IMG/VR virus record: IMGVR_UViG_3300033004_000005
Location: 1 to 34,641 of that record
Length of the DNA: 34,641 nucleotides
Source of the DNA: a virus
Strand: one strand, 5' to 3'
Part shown: piece by piece, positions 18,311 through 25,891 of the stretch
Numbering within the stretch: the stretch's first letter is position 1
Layout: each line of letters opens with the position of its first letter
Made by a program: the position numbers and the translations under genes
Notes under the pieces: model-generated
Told to the model about the DNA's origin: nothing
Databases searched by the model: none
What the model saw: only the letters and a program-made list of their open reading frames with translations

Positions 18311-19311
18311 GGTATCCTGTCCCCTCGATAGTAATTCTTCTTGGCCTTTTGCCCTATCAAGCGCGGCAGCAGTTTCGGGGCTCCGCCATATCCAGGCCGG
18401 ATTGATCGTACATTCTCATGCGAGAATTCCTCTCCCGCCTCGATATCCCTGACCACATAGAGCGACCGTCTTAGCTGACGGCCGCTTGTCTCCAGCGGCC
18501 TCTCCTTCATGGCCTCATGTGTCTGCCTGACCGCTACCGCCATGGCAGAGAACTCGCTGGGTGTCAGGGAGAATTGATCATCCTCCGTCTTGGGACCATT
18601 CTCTAGTTTAAGATGCTTCTCGATGATGACGGCTCCCAGGGCAGTTGCAGCAATCGGAATGGCATGACCGAGCGTATGATCCGAGATGCCGATGGGGTGC
18701 TTGAACACCAGCAGTTGGTCCAGGGCAGAGATTCTCCCCAGATTGGCGTGCTCTATCGTCCCTGGATACTCCGAGGTGCAATGCAGGAAGGCCGTCTTTA
18801 CGTCTCGTGCTGCCTCCTCGGCGTCTAGGATTTCTCGGTCCGAGGCGAGTCCCGTAGAGATGATAAGAGGCTTCCCTGTCCTGGCGGTATACGAGATGAG
18901 GGGGGTATCCACCACCTCAAAGGAAGCAATCTTGTACGCGGGACAGCCGAGGTGTTCGAGTAGGTCAACGCTAGTGCGGTCGAAGATAGAAGAAAAGATC
19001 GGTATGCCTTCCTCCTGAGCGAAGCGATAAAGCTCGCGATGCCATCCCAGCGGGGTGTGGGCCTTTCCGTAGAGTTCATAGAGGCTTCTCCCTTGCCACA
19101 AGCCGCTCTGGACGATGAAGTCGGGCCGCTTGATGTCGAGCGTAATGGTATCAGGTTCGTAGCACTGTGTCTTGACGGCATCGGCACCGGCTCTCTTGGC
19201 CGCAGAGATCAGCCTCTTGGCCCGCTCAAGGGAGCCGCCATGATTGCCGCTGATCTCGGCAATCAGATAGGGCGGCTGACTGTGGTCGATCTTGCGTCCG
19301 GCGATATCCAC
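18307..19311 (-). CDS. NeuB/PseI-type nonulosonic acid synthase
   Basis: 334 residues, usual size ~340. It condenses phosphoenolpyruvate with a six-carbon N-acetylated sugar to give a nine-carbon acid (Neu5Ac, legionaminic or pseudaminic acid). TIM-barrel part: YLIAEISGNHGGSLERA (15-31), AGADAVKTQCY, KAHTPLGWHRELY, PIFSSIFDRTSVDLLE, CPAYKIASFEVVDTPLI, KPLIISTGLA, PIGISDHTLGHAIP, AVIIEKHL. C-terminal ~275-334 is the antifreeze-like SAF domain (RRSLYVVRDIEAGE, NYYRGD). The AEISGNHGG and AHTPLGWH forms resemble PseI more than bacterial NeuB. Start is GTG 19311 with ggaggagcga upstream; it overlaps the aminotransferase end by 49 bases. Confidence 0.9.
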   Translation of the reverse strand: MDIAGRKIDHSQPPYLIAEISGNHGGSLERAKRLISAAKRAGADAVKTQCYEPDTITLDIKRPDFIVQSGLWQGRSLYELYGKAHTPLGWHRELYRFAQEEGIPIFSSIFDRTSVDLLEHLGCPAYKIASFEVVDTPLISYTARTGKPLIISTGLASDREILDAEEAARDVKTAFLHCTSEYPGTIEHANLGRISALDQLLVFKHPIGISDHTLGHAIPIAATALGAVIIEKHLKLENGPKTEDDQFSLTPSEFSAMAVAVRQTHEAMKERPLETSGRQLRRSLYVVRDIEAGEEFSHENVRSIRPGYGGAPKLLPRLIGQKAKKNYYRGDRIP

Positions 19312-20438
19312 TCGCTCCTCCTGTCGATGGCGTGAGCCACATACTCCACCACTTCCCGCATTCGCCTGATATGATGTGCCTTGGGATCGTGGTCGCAGAC
19401 ATCGAATGTAATGATCTTCTCGTGCTCGATTCTATATGCTTCCGGGCATTTGTCTGGCGACTTGAATACCTCTGTCAGGAGCTTTGAGTATCCCTCACGC
19501 ATCGGAAAGCCGCGTAGATTGAGTTCATGGACCAACTTTCGTCGTCGCGCCGGATTATCCACCAACGCAGACCATACATAGTATGAGTGGGTGCAATCGA
19601 TGTCCGTGACAGACGCTGCCATCCATGGGATGTTCTTTGTCATGTCGTTTAGGATGTTGCCCAGCCGCCTCCGCCCCTTGATGATCTCTGGCCCTCTGGC
19701 AAGCTGCGCACATGCCATGGCCGCAGTTGGCTCAGTCATTCTGAGGTTGAGGCCGGTATGACCAGATGGGGCCAACTCTCCATGGTTGATGGCCATTCTA
19801 AGTGCCCGACTGTATCCTTCATCCATAGTGCAGACCACTCCGCCTTCTCCAACCTGGAGGTGCTTGTGGACATTAAGACTGAAGACTCCCATGTGACCGA
19901 TGGTCCCGGCATAATGCTTTCCCTCCTTGGCATAGATCGACTGGGCATTGTCCTCGATCATGACGACCTTCATGTCGTCACACCAGCAGCGTAACACGGC
20001 AAGATAAGCCGGGTGTCCGAACAGGTTGGTGACGATCAATGCCTTCGGTGGCGGTCTCAGCGAGAGGAGCTTTGGGTCGAGCGAATAACGGATCGGCTCA
20101 ATGTCAATAAATCTGACATGTGCGCCAAGTACTTTGGCGACGGCCGCTGTCGCCGACATAGAGTAGGGCGTTGTCCAGACTTCATCGCCTGGACCAATAC
20201 CTGCTGCCATGGAAGCAGCGAGGAGCCCGCTTGTAGCTGAGTTACAAGGAATTGCATATCTGCATCCGAAGACATCTGTCCACTCCGTTTCTAGTCTGTC
20301 TGTCCAATATCCGCCTCGTGGCGTCGATCCCCCCAGGTAGCCGGAGAGCGGTCGCTTGAGTGCCTGGAGGACATTGGTTCTCTCTCTGTGTCCAATCGTA
20401 TTGAATGGAGGTAATGCTCCTAGAGTCGGCCCGTCCAC
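19263..20438 (-). CDS. DegT/DnrJ/EryC1/StrS sugar aminotransferase (PseC/SpsC-like)
   Basis: 391 residues from GTG 20438, preceded by gggagg; a longer frame exists but would overlap the previous gene far more. PLP enzyme: IEDNAQS (161-167, Asp for the pyridine N), VFSLNVHKHLQVGEGG (185-200) with Lys192 as the Schiff-base residue, N-terminal YLGGSTPRGGYW.DRLE and the cofactor contact NSATSGLLAA. It probably transfers an amino group from glutamate to the 4-keto sugar made by the SDR product, as PseC or SpsC. The N-terminus ('DGPTLGALPPF...IG..ER..VLQALK') is as in pathway homologues. Residues near the C-terminus are less conserved. Confidence 0.85.
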   Translation of the reverse strand: MDGPTLGALPPFNTIGHRERTNVLQALKRPLSGYLGGSTPRGGYWTDRLETEWTDVFGCRYAIPCNSATSGLLAASMAAGIGPGDEVWTTPYSMSATAAVAKVLGAHVRFIDIEPIRYSLDPKLLSLRPPPKALIVTNLFGHPAYLAVLRCWCDDMKVVMIEDNAQSIYAKEGKHYAGTIGHMGVFSLNVHKHLQVGEGGVVCTMDEGYSRALRMAINHGELAPSGHTGLNLRMTEPTAAMACAQLARGPEIIKGRRRLGNILNDMTKNIPWMAASVTDIDCTHSYYVWSALVDNPARRRKLVHELNLRGFPMREGYSKLLTEVFKSPDKCPEAYRIEHEKIITFDVCDHDPKAHHIRRMREVVEYVAHAIDRRSEWISPDARSTTVSRPI

Positions 20439-20602
20439 TTGGAGACCTCCCTGTCGTTTTTGGTAATCTTCTTCATGATCTTGCGTGCTTCCTTCGGGGC
20501 ATGGCGGAAGGCCAGTCGTAGTAAATCCATCCAAAGCCTATTGTTGCTCTGGCGAATGCCGGCAATGTATGAGATGATCTCGTCGGGATCATGTTCCCTC
20601 AT
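20420..20602 (-). CDS. 60-residue accessory protein in the sugar operon
   Basis: MREHDPDEIISYIAGIRQSN, NRLWMDLLRLAFRHAPKEAR, KIMKKITKNDREVSKWTGRL. A helical small protein; the core R..NN..WMDL.RLAF...P..A is, in my memory, seen in small proteins near cell-surface sugar genes in Alphaproteobacteria. It may help enzyme assembly or be a subunit. ATG 20602 has a strong ggaggaag site inside the end of the SDR gene; its end overlaps the DegT start by 19 bases. Confidence 0.6.
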   Translation of the reverse strand: MREHDPDEIISYIAGIRQSNNRLWMDLLRLAFRHAPKEARKIMKKITKNDREVSKWTGRL

Positions 20603-21449
20603 GTAACGCTTCCTCCAGTTCCTTCATCGTCATACGTCTTGCTCTATCGCTGGTATTGTCGAAGTCCATTCCTTCGTGCATCTTCTCCCATGCGGGCAGG
20701 CCGGTGATCTTCATCTTGACCTTCATCGCGTCGGCAAGATCGGCCAGTCGGTAGGCGGGCAGCCTGGGGATATGAACCTTGTTGAGATTGGGCGAGGCTA
20801 TGGCCCGCAATACCAGATCGACAGCTTCGTCCATGCGCATGAAGAATCGAGTGCATTCTGGATGCGTAACAGGAACTTCTGTTGCGCCTTTAGCAATAAG
20901 GGCCTCCCAAGTTGGGACGACTGAGCCTGTTGATCGCCAGACATTACCGTAGCGGCACACGGCGAACTTAGGACCATTCCAGCCAGTAGTATTGTTGGCA
21001 GCCAGGAAGATCGATTCCGCCATGGCTTTGCTGAAGCCATAAGGGCTGACCGGATGAAACGCCTTGTCGCTGGAGAGGGCGACGACCCTCTTGACCCCGG
21101 CATCCTGTGCAGCTTCAATGACATTGATCGCTCCATCAACATTGGTCTTGACCATCTCGACCGGATTGTAGTGACCTACCTCGATCCTCTTAAGAGCCGC
21201 TGCATGAACGACGATATCGATCCCTTCCATAGCCCTGCGCAGCCTGTCTCTATCGCGCACATCACCGATGAAGAATCGAAGCATGCAGTCAGGGTCTATG
21301 GGGGCCAGTTCTTGGTGCATGAGGAACTGACGGAATTCCCCCCTCGAAAATAGAGCGATCCGATCTGCGGCAAAATCACGCTCCGTGAGCAGTCGTCGTG
21401 TGAAGGCGGTGCCGAATGCCCCAGTAGCCCCTGTTATTAGGAACTTCAC
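20589..21449 (-). CDS. Extended SDR nucleotide-sugar dehydratase (PseB/FlaA1-like)
   Basis: 286 residues, at the short end of the PseB/CapD family. Rossmann TGATGAFG (7-14), GDVRDRDRL, VVHAAALK, catalytic SSDKA (126-130) and YGFSK (Y137, K141), RYGNV, TRFFMRMDEAV. In the family, UDP-GlcNAc is converted by 4,6-dehydration (with C5 inversion in PseB) to a 4-keto-6-deoxy sugar, the first step to pseudaminic acid. Start is GTG 21449, overlapping the upstream stop as GTGA, with gagggc as ribosome site. Whether it inverts C5 cannot be told from sequence alone. Confidence 0.85.
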   Translation of the reverse strand: MKFLITGATGAFGTAFTRRLLTERDFAADRIALFSRGEFRQFLMHQELAPIDPDCMLRFFIGDVRDRDRLRRAMEGIDIVVHAAALKRIEVGHYNPVEMVKTNVDGAINVIEAAQDAGVKRVVALSSDKAFHPVSPYGFSKAMAESIFLAANNTTGWNGPKFAVCRYGNVWRSTGSVVPTWEALIAKGATEVPVTHPECTRFFMRMDEAVDLVLRAIASPNLNKVHIPRLPAYRLADLADAMKVKMKITGLPAWEKMHEGMDFDNTSDRARRMTMKELEEALHEGT

Positions 21450-23452
21450 GACGTAGCCCTCAGCGGCGCTGCTGTAACAACGGAATTTCCGATACGGGAG
21501 TCTATATCCTCAAGCTCCAGTGCATCCTTAATGACGCCAAGGGTCTTCTCATATGCGATTCTGATCCGGTCGATCTCCGGCTTCTTGATTGCATAGGACA
21601 TATTGTGACTGTTGATGATCAGTACGCCGTTCTGGATCATCTCCATCATGAATAATGTTCTGATCTTGTCGTCTCTGAACCAAAGCATCCGGCGTGATGG
21701 ATGGCCAGAGAGCTTGATATGATCCTCAAGATCAGCATTGGCGATCAATGTCTCCACTCGGTCTGATAAATACCATCCATTGTCCTGGAGGTAGTTGCAC
21801 ACGTTCTCTCGCTCCATCTTGTTGATGGTTGCTATGGCTGCCGCAATGGAGAGTGTCTCCCCGAAGAAGGTTCCGGAGTAGAAGATGTTGTTTGGCGGCT
21901 CGCACAACTTCATGATGTTACGTCTGCCAACCAGAGCAGAGATCGGCATGCCGTTACCCATAGCCTTGCCGAAGCAGGCAAGGTCCGGCGTTACACCGAA
22001 GAACTTCTGTGCCCCGCCCAGGCTGTAGCGAAAGCCAGTGATGATCTCGTCGAAGATCAGGACGATTCCGCGCTCAGTGCAGTACTCACGTAAAAACTTG
22101 AGATATTCCGGGTTGTCGTTTGGCTCGACAATAAACGCGGCGATCTTATCATATCCAGGTCCCCAATCCTGGGTCCCATAGGGAACTCGATGGGTGAGGC
22201 GACGCACGCTCTCTGGAATTCCCTTGTAACGATCAGTCGGCCCCATGGACCAATCAGCCCATCCATGATATCCTGATAGGAGTACATGATCTCTCCCAGT
22301 GTATGCCCTGGCCAGCCTGATGGCGGCGGTTGTTACATCGGTCCCGGTCTTGCCGAACTTGACCATCTCGGCACATGGGATGTGCTTGACTAGCAGTTCG
22401 CTTAGCTCGACTTCCCTGTCGCTTGCCAAGCTGAAGCTGATACCGCGATTCAACTGATCCCTAATTGCCGCATCAACGTCGGGATCGCGGTAGCCAAGGA
22501 CCACAGGCAGAACAGCGTTAACAAGGTCCACGTAATCATTCCCGTCCACATCATAAATATGGCTACCATCTGCATGCGTGACGTAGAGAGGAGCGCGTCC
22601 TCCAGGGAACTGAATATGTGACTTGCTGAAGGTTTGGCTTCCGAATGGAATGGTAGAGAGAGCTTTTGATAGTAGAGTATCCGACCTTCTGAATGTTCGC
22701 CTTGGTTGCTCTTCTTGGGAAAGAACAGAATAGAACCTTTCGTTTCGTGTCCATCGCTCATTGATCTTCCTCAGTTCTGGTTCCTTATCAAGGATGCGAA
22801 GTATACTTGTATAGTTTGCTGGGGCGCCAAGCCTGGAGGCGACTGCTTTGCAGAACTCATAGTCATCCTTGGTATCAAGGACCCATCGCTCCTTATGCAG
22901 TCCCGGTAGCGGGCAGGTAAGATTTGCAGCCTTGAATCGATGACGGTTCCGGCTCATGTATTGGCAGACACAATCACGGTCAGTTAGTCTGGTGGCTTCT
23001 AGATGGGAGACATGCAGAGCCTCCCAGGTAAAGCACTCAACATCCAATCCGTCCGGGTAGGTGGGCGGATCAACATTGCAGGCGTAGTCTGCCCCTGTCA
23101 TTTCCCGCAACTTAACGACCTCAGTGATGATTTGAGGATCAAGGAAAGGACAGTCTCCAGTAAGTCTAAGAATTACATCAGCCTTGTGTACCGTGGCACA
23201 CTGATGGAATCGCTCAAGTACATCCGTCTCGCTGCCGCGCCAGTAAGTGATCTGTTCTTGTTCGCACCACTCGGCAATTGGATTGTCTTGATCTAGTACA
23301 GATGTGGCGATAATAACATCATCGACGCCGATTGCTTCATGAGCAGCAATATATACCCACCACAGCACAGGGTATCCGCCCAGGTCCTTGAGAACCTTGC
23401 CGGGGAATCTCGTACTGCCCATACGGGCTTGAATGATGGCGATAGTTTTCAC
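21446..23452 (-). CDS. Fusion: SpsF-like cytidylyltransferase + class III (GSA-type) aminotransferase
   Basis: 668 residues in two domains. Domain 1 (~1-225) is a CMP-sugar synthetase of SpsF/CTP_transf_3 type: IIQARMGSTRFPGKVL (6-21) and RLTGDCPFLDP (96-106). Domain 2 (~255-660) is a PLP enzyme like glutamate-1-semialdehyde aminomutase: DVDGNDYVDLVNAVLP, FGKTGTDVTTAAIRLARAYTG, SGYHGWADW, FDEIITGFRY (D468), and FGKAMGNGMP with Lys496. Domain 1 should activate the sugar acid with CTP. Domain 2 should transaminate or isomerise a further amino position. Such fusions occur in bacterial glycan clusters. Start is GTG 23452 with ggaagg, overlapping the upstream stop as GTGA. Confidence 0.85.
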   Translation of the reverse strand: MKTIAIIQARMGSTRFPGKVLKDLGGYPVLWWVYIAAHEAIGVDDVIIATSVLDQDNPIAEWCEQEQITYWRGSETDVLERFHQCATVHKADVILRLTGDCPFLDPQIITEVVKLREMTGADYACNVDPPTYPDGLDVECFTWEALHVSHLEATRLTDRDCVCQYMSRNRHRFKAANLTCPLPGLHKERWVLDTKDDYEFCKAVASRLGAPANYTSILRILDKEPELRKINERWTRNERFYSVLSQEEQPRRTFRRSDTLLSKALSTIPFGSQTFSKSHIQFPGGRAPLYVTHADGSHIYDVDGNDYVDLVNAVLPVVLGYRDPDVDAAIRDQLNRGISFSLASDREVELSELLVKHIPCAEMVKFGKTGTDVTTAAIRLARAYTGRDHVLLSGYHGWADWSMGPTDRYKGIPESVRRLTHRVPYGTQDWGPGYDKIAAFIVEPNDNPEYLKFLREYCTERGIVLIFDEIITGFRYSLGGAQKFFGVTPDLACFGKAMGNGMPISALVGRRNIMKLCEPPNNIFYSGTFFGETLSIAAAIATINKMERENVCNYLQDNGWYLSDRVETLIANADLEDHIKLSGHPSRRMLWFRDDKIRTLFMMEMIQNGVLIINSHNMSYAIKKPEIDRIRIAYEKTLGVIKDALELEDIDSRIGNSVVTAAPLRATS

Positions 23453-23718
23453 TTCTTGCCTTCCAAAGTCTGCGCTAAGAACAGGAGTCGTCCGATATCT
23501 TTCATAAGATCATGGAAAACGCCGGCATCATCTATGTTGTGATGTGAGGCGATCTTGCGACAGTAGAATCGGATAAGCTCAAGTCCCTCGTCCTTGACGA
23601 GGACATTCTTGAACCACAGCTTCTGCATGCCTTGATCGAGCTTAAGCTGAGACTCGTAGTCGTTGATGATCTCTTTGATCAGCCTGTCATGCCTGCCTGC
23701 CTTCTCACCTCTAGGCAT
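23449..23718 (-). CDS. 89-residue accessory protein of the sugar operon
   Basis: MPRGEKAGRHDRLIKEIIND then YESQLKLDQGMQKLWFKNVL, LELIRFYCRKIASHHNIDDA and FHDLMKDIGRLLFLAQTLEG. Helical. ATG 23718 has aaggg; the longer frame to 23754 is less likely. It overlaps the oxidoreductase end by 40 bases. Function unknown; phage small-gene style rather than sugar enzyme. Confidence 0.55.
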   Translation of the reverse strand: MPRGEKAGRHDRLIKEIINDYESQLKLDQGMQKLWFKNVLVKDEGLELIRFYCRKIASHHNIDDAGVFHDLMKDIGRLLFLAQTLEGKK

Positions 23719-24548
23719 ATTTCGAGTACCCTTAGTGCTTCCGCGCCTGTGCATCCTGGAGTCTCCTTGCCTTCGATTCTATCGATGAATGCTTTCATTT
23801 CGTCTATGTAGTCCTGATCGTATGATCCCCGACAGTGAAACCAGTCAGCCTGCTCCTTATCTGGCGTAAGGAGAAAAAGATTCCTGCTTGGCAGCGTACA
23901 GGTAATTCGTCCCGTCTCGCCCTGAATTGTGAAGTGTCTCTGCTCCGGCTTGGTGATATAGTCGAGATGGATCGTTGATCGGCACCCATTCTCATGGGTT
24001 ATAAGGATATCCGCCATGTCATCGCATCCGTCGATGATGCGGACAGATGACGCCTCCAAATGTCCAGGTCCGAGAAGATGAAGGGCGAGATCGATCTCAT
24101 GGCTCCAGTTGAGGACAACTCCATCGCGCAGGTAGGCTGGCTTGTCGTTGAACTGGCCGCATGTGAAGTTTGCCCACAGAGGCTTGCCGATTCTGCCGGC
24201 ATTGATCCATTCAATAGTCTTGAGGACGCAGCCGTGGAATCGCAGATTGTATCCAATCATGCATGGCAGAAGGTAAGAAAATCTCTCTTTATCTGAGAGA
24301 GGCTTCTCAATGAAGGCAGGCTTTCCTGCCTCTCCCGCCATTACGGCGTGCTGGTAGTGTAGTCTGGTTGGGCTGGCTATTACAAATGCATCCACTTCTC
24401 TCTTAAAGTCTCCACCATCTACTCCGATCTCAAATGGGACTTCTAAGTCTGGTCTGATATCTGCCCCATAGACGCTATGACCAAGCGCCACTAGATTCTT
24501 GGCATGTCTCATCCCTATGCTGCCAAGCCCGATGACGCCGATCTTCAT
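23679..24548 (-). CDS. Gfo/Idh/MocA NAD(P)-dependent oxidoreductase
   Basis: 289 residues, slightly short for the family (~340). N-terminal Rossmann GVIGLGSIGMRHAKNL (4-19), VIASPTRLHY, EKPL (81-84), then a C-terminal alpha/beta domain with the usual NWSHEIDLALHLLG (H150, D153). It would oxidise or reduce a hydroxyl of a sugar nucleotide or free sugar. Not part of the standard pseudaminic or legionaminic route, so with the class III aminotransferase it may introduce an additional amino group (oxidise then transaminate). ATG 24548 overlaps the upstream stop (ATGA). Confidence 0.85.
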   Translation of the reverse strand: MKIGVIGLGSIGMRHAKNLVALGHSVYGADIRPDLEVPFEIGVDGGDFKREVDAFVIASPTRLHYQHAVMAGEAGKPAFIEKPLSDKERFSYLLPCMIGYNLRFHGCVLKTIEWINAGRIGKPLWANFTCGQFNDKPAYLRDGVVLNWSHEIDLALHLLGPGHLEASSVRIIDGCDDMADILITHENGCRSTIHLDYITKPEQRHFTIQGETGRITCTLPSRNLFLLTPDKEQADWFHCRGSYDQDYIDEMKAFIDRIEGKETPGCTGAEALRVLEICLEVRRQAGMTG

Positions 24549-24862
24549 GTGCGCTTCCTTGGCTTAGAATCAGCAGCTTGCTTTCCTCGCCAATGAAGCT
24601 GGCGCCTTATTACCCGCATGTCCTTGCCGGCTGGCTTGGGGGCTAGGAGGGCTTCATTGATCCGATCAGAAATGAGATGGTACATCTTATTCTCCATCTC
24701 GTATCTGGAGCACAGGTGATGTCGAACAATGAGGACGATCTGGTCATGTAAATGGTCTACCCTGATATCGGCATCCAGGACTCTCTTCCCTCTGTTGGCC
24801 GACCATATGCCGGGCAATAAGAGATCGCGAAAGCCGGCCAGAGAATTAGGCATTGTTGCCAT
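24545..24862 (-). CDS. 105-residue protein with a capsid-like N-terminus
   Basis: Start ATG 24862 overlaps the GNAT stop (TAATG) with ggaaga upstream. It opens MATMPNSLAGFRDLLLPGIW, then RVDHLHDQIVLIVRHHLCSR, EMENKMYHLISDRINEAL and a basic tail. Residues 11-20 (FRDLLLPGIW) closely match residues 8-17 of the major capsid protein (IRDLLLPGLW). That may be chance or a shared capsid-interaction element. Function unknown. Confidence 0.55.
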   Translation of the reverse strand: MATMPNSLAGFRDLLLPGIWSANRGKRVLDADIRVDHLHDQIVLIVRHHLCSRYEMENKMYHLISDRINEALLAPKPAGKDMRVIRRQLHWRGKQAADSKPRKRT

Positions 24863-25356
24863 TAGCGGAATCTTCCGAATAGAACGAGATCGGAGTAGCT
24901 GCCCTCGAAAGAGAAGTGAGACAGGCGGCGCCCCTCTTCCTGCATTCCGTACTTGCGGAAGAGCTTGATCATGGGGGCATTCGCCGCCATGCAACCGCCT
25001 TCGATACGGCGCATGTTCAAGGTATCAAACAAAATTTCGCAGAAGGTGGACCACGCTGAGTATCCATGGCCCTTCCCCTGGAAGTCAGGGCCGATCAGGA
25101 TACCAACGTCGGCCACTCTGTTGTGCGTGTCGATGTAGGCGGAGACGGTTCCAATCAACTCTTTATCCAGATGTATTTCCCTCAGGATATTGTCTCGATG
25201 TTCAATGAAGGATCGGATGTACTGAAGCTGGGTATTGGTTGTGTGTGTCTTGTGTCGCTGTTCCGAGTATTGGGTTACCGTCTTATTATTGAGCCAATAG
25301 GCTTGCGTCTTCAGTGCGCCAATGTCGATGCGCGGCAACTCCAGGGTAATGCTCAT
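24862..25356 (-). CDS. GNAT N-acetyltransferase (PseH/SpsD-like role)
   Basis: 164 residues. Acetyl-CoA motif QGKGHG (93-98) follows a beta strand (VGILIGPDF), preceded by ELIGTVSAYID; later RRIEGGCMAANAPMIKLFRK and a C-terminal HFSFEGSYSDLVLFGRF are of the RimJ/RimL-like type. By position it would N-acetylate the amino sugar intermediate, the PseH or SpsD step. Overlaps the next gene upstream as ATGA. A protein target is possible, but the context favours the sugar. Confidence 0.8.
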   Translation of the reverse strand: MSITLELPRIDIGALKTQAYWLNNKTVTQYSEQRHKTHTTNTQLQYIRSFIEHRDNILREIHLDKELIGTVSAYIDTHNRVADVGILIGPDFQGKGHGYSAWSTFCEILFDTLNMRRIEGGCMAANAPMIKLFRKYGMQEEGRRLSHFSFEGSYSDLVLFGRFR

Positions 25357-25526
25357 TTCTTCTTAGCCTTTGGCTTGTTCGGCTTGATGTGGGTGGCAAG
25401 CTTAAGGGCGACCTCAAAGAGGTTCAGGATCGCCTCGGATTCCTGGCTGTATCCGCCGAGCTTGCGTCTGCGCTCTACTGTGTCAGATAGCCAGAGTCGT
25501 AGGGCCTCAAGTTCTCTTTTGTCCAC
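25353..25526 (-). CDS. 57-residue helical protein
   Basis: Starts with GTG 25526 after gagagg: VDKRELEALRLWLSDTVERR, RKLGGYSQESEAILNLFEVA, LKLATHIKPNKPKAKKK. Helical with a basic tail. Coupled to the GNAT gene (ATGA) and lies inside the end of the gene upstream. Function unknown. Confidence 0.55.
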   Translation of the reverse strand: MDKRELEALRLWLSDTVERRRKLGGYSQESEAILNLFEVALKLATHIKPNKPKAKKK

Positions 25527-25795
25527 GATTCCTCTCTTATGGCTCCTGTTGCGATATACTCAAACCCCGGTCCGATTCCGTTGTGCCAGTCCACCATGCC
25601 ATCCTTGGTAGGAAGTCCGAGGCGGCGCTGGGTTAGATGCACCCGGCCCTTTCTCGCCATTTGCCCAGCCATGACGGCAGCCTTGATGGCTCCCGGATTC
25701 CCATTCCTCTCCATGTCGAGATGGCCCACGAAGTAGACGACCTTCTGCCCCGGTCGGATGGTGAGCAATGCTTCCATTACTGTTTCGTTCTGCAT
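25475..25795 (-). CDS. First gene of the sugar operon, conserved-looking phage protein
   Basis: 106 residues: MEALLTIRPGQKVVYFVGHL, DMERNGNPGAIKAAVMAGQM, GRVHLTQRRLGLPTKDG, then FEYIATGAIRE. The pattern V(Y/F)..GHL..(E/D)R, then G.V.L.QRR is familiar from alphaproteobacterial phages, unassigned. ATG 25795 with a weak gaga ribosome site. Divergent from the terminase gene. Confidence 0.6.
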   Translation of the reverse strand: MQNETVMEALLTIRPGQKVVYFVGHLDMERNGNPGAIKAAVMAGQMARKGRVHLTQRRLGLPTKDGMVDWHNGIGPGFEYIATGAIREESWTKENLRPYDSGYLTQ

Positions 25796-25836
25796 TATGG
25801 TTTTCTCATGGCAAGTGAGCCTATCTATCGGATTAA

Positions 25837-25865
25837 TTGATTCGGTGTAGAGTAGCGATTAGATT
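25837..25865 (+). promoter_or_regulatory. Sigma70-like promoter for the late operon
   Basis: -35 TTGATT (25837-25842), 17-nt spacer, -10 TAGATT (25860-25865), near the consensus. It lies in the divergent gap between the sugar operon and the large terminase gene. Initiation is expected about 20 bases before the terminase start. No equally good leftward promoter was seen in the same gap. Confidence 0.65.
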
Positions 25866-25891
25866 TTTGCTGTTATTCACAGGAGAGTTCA

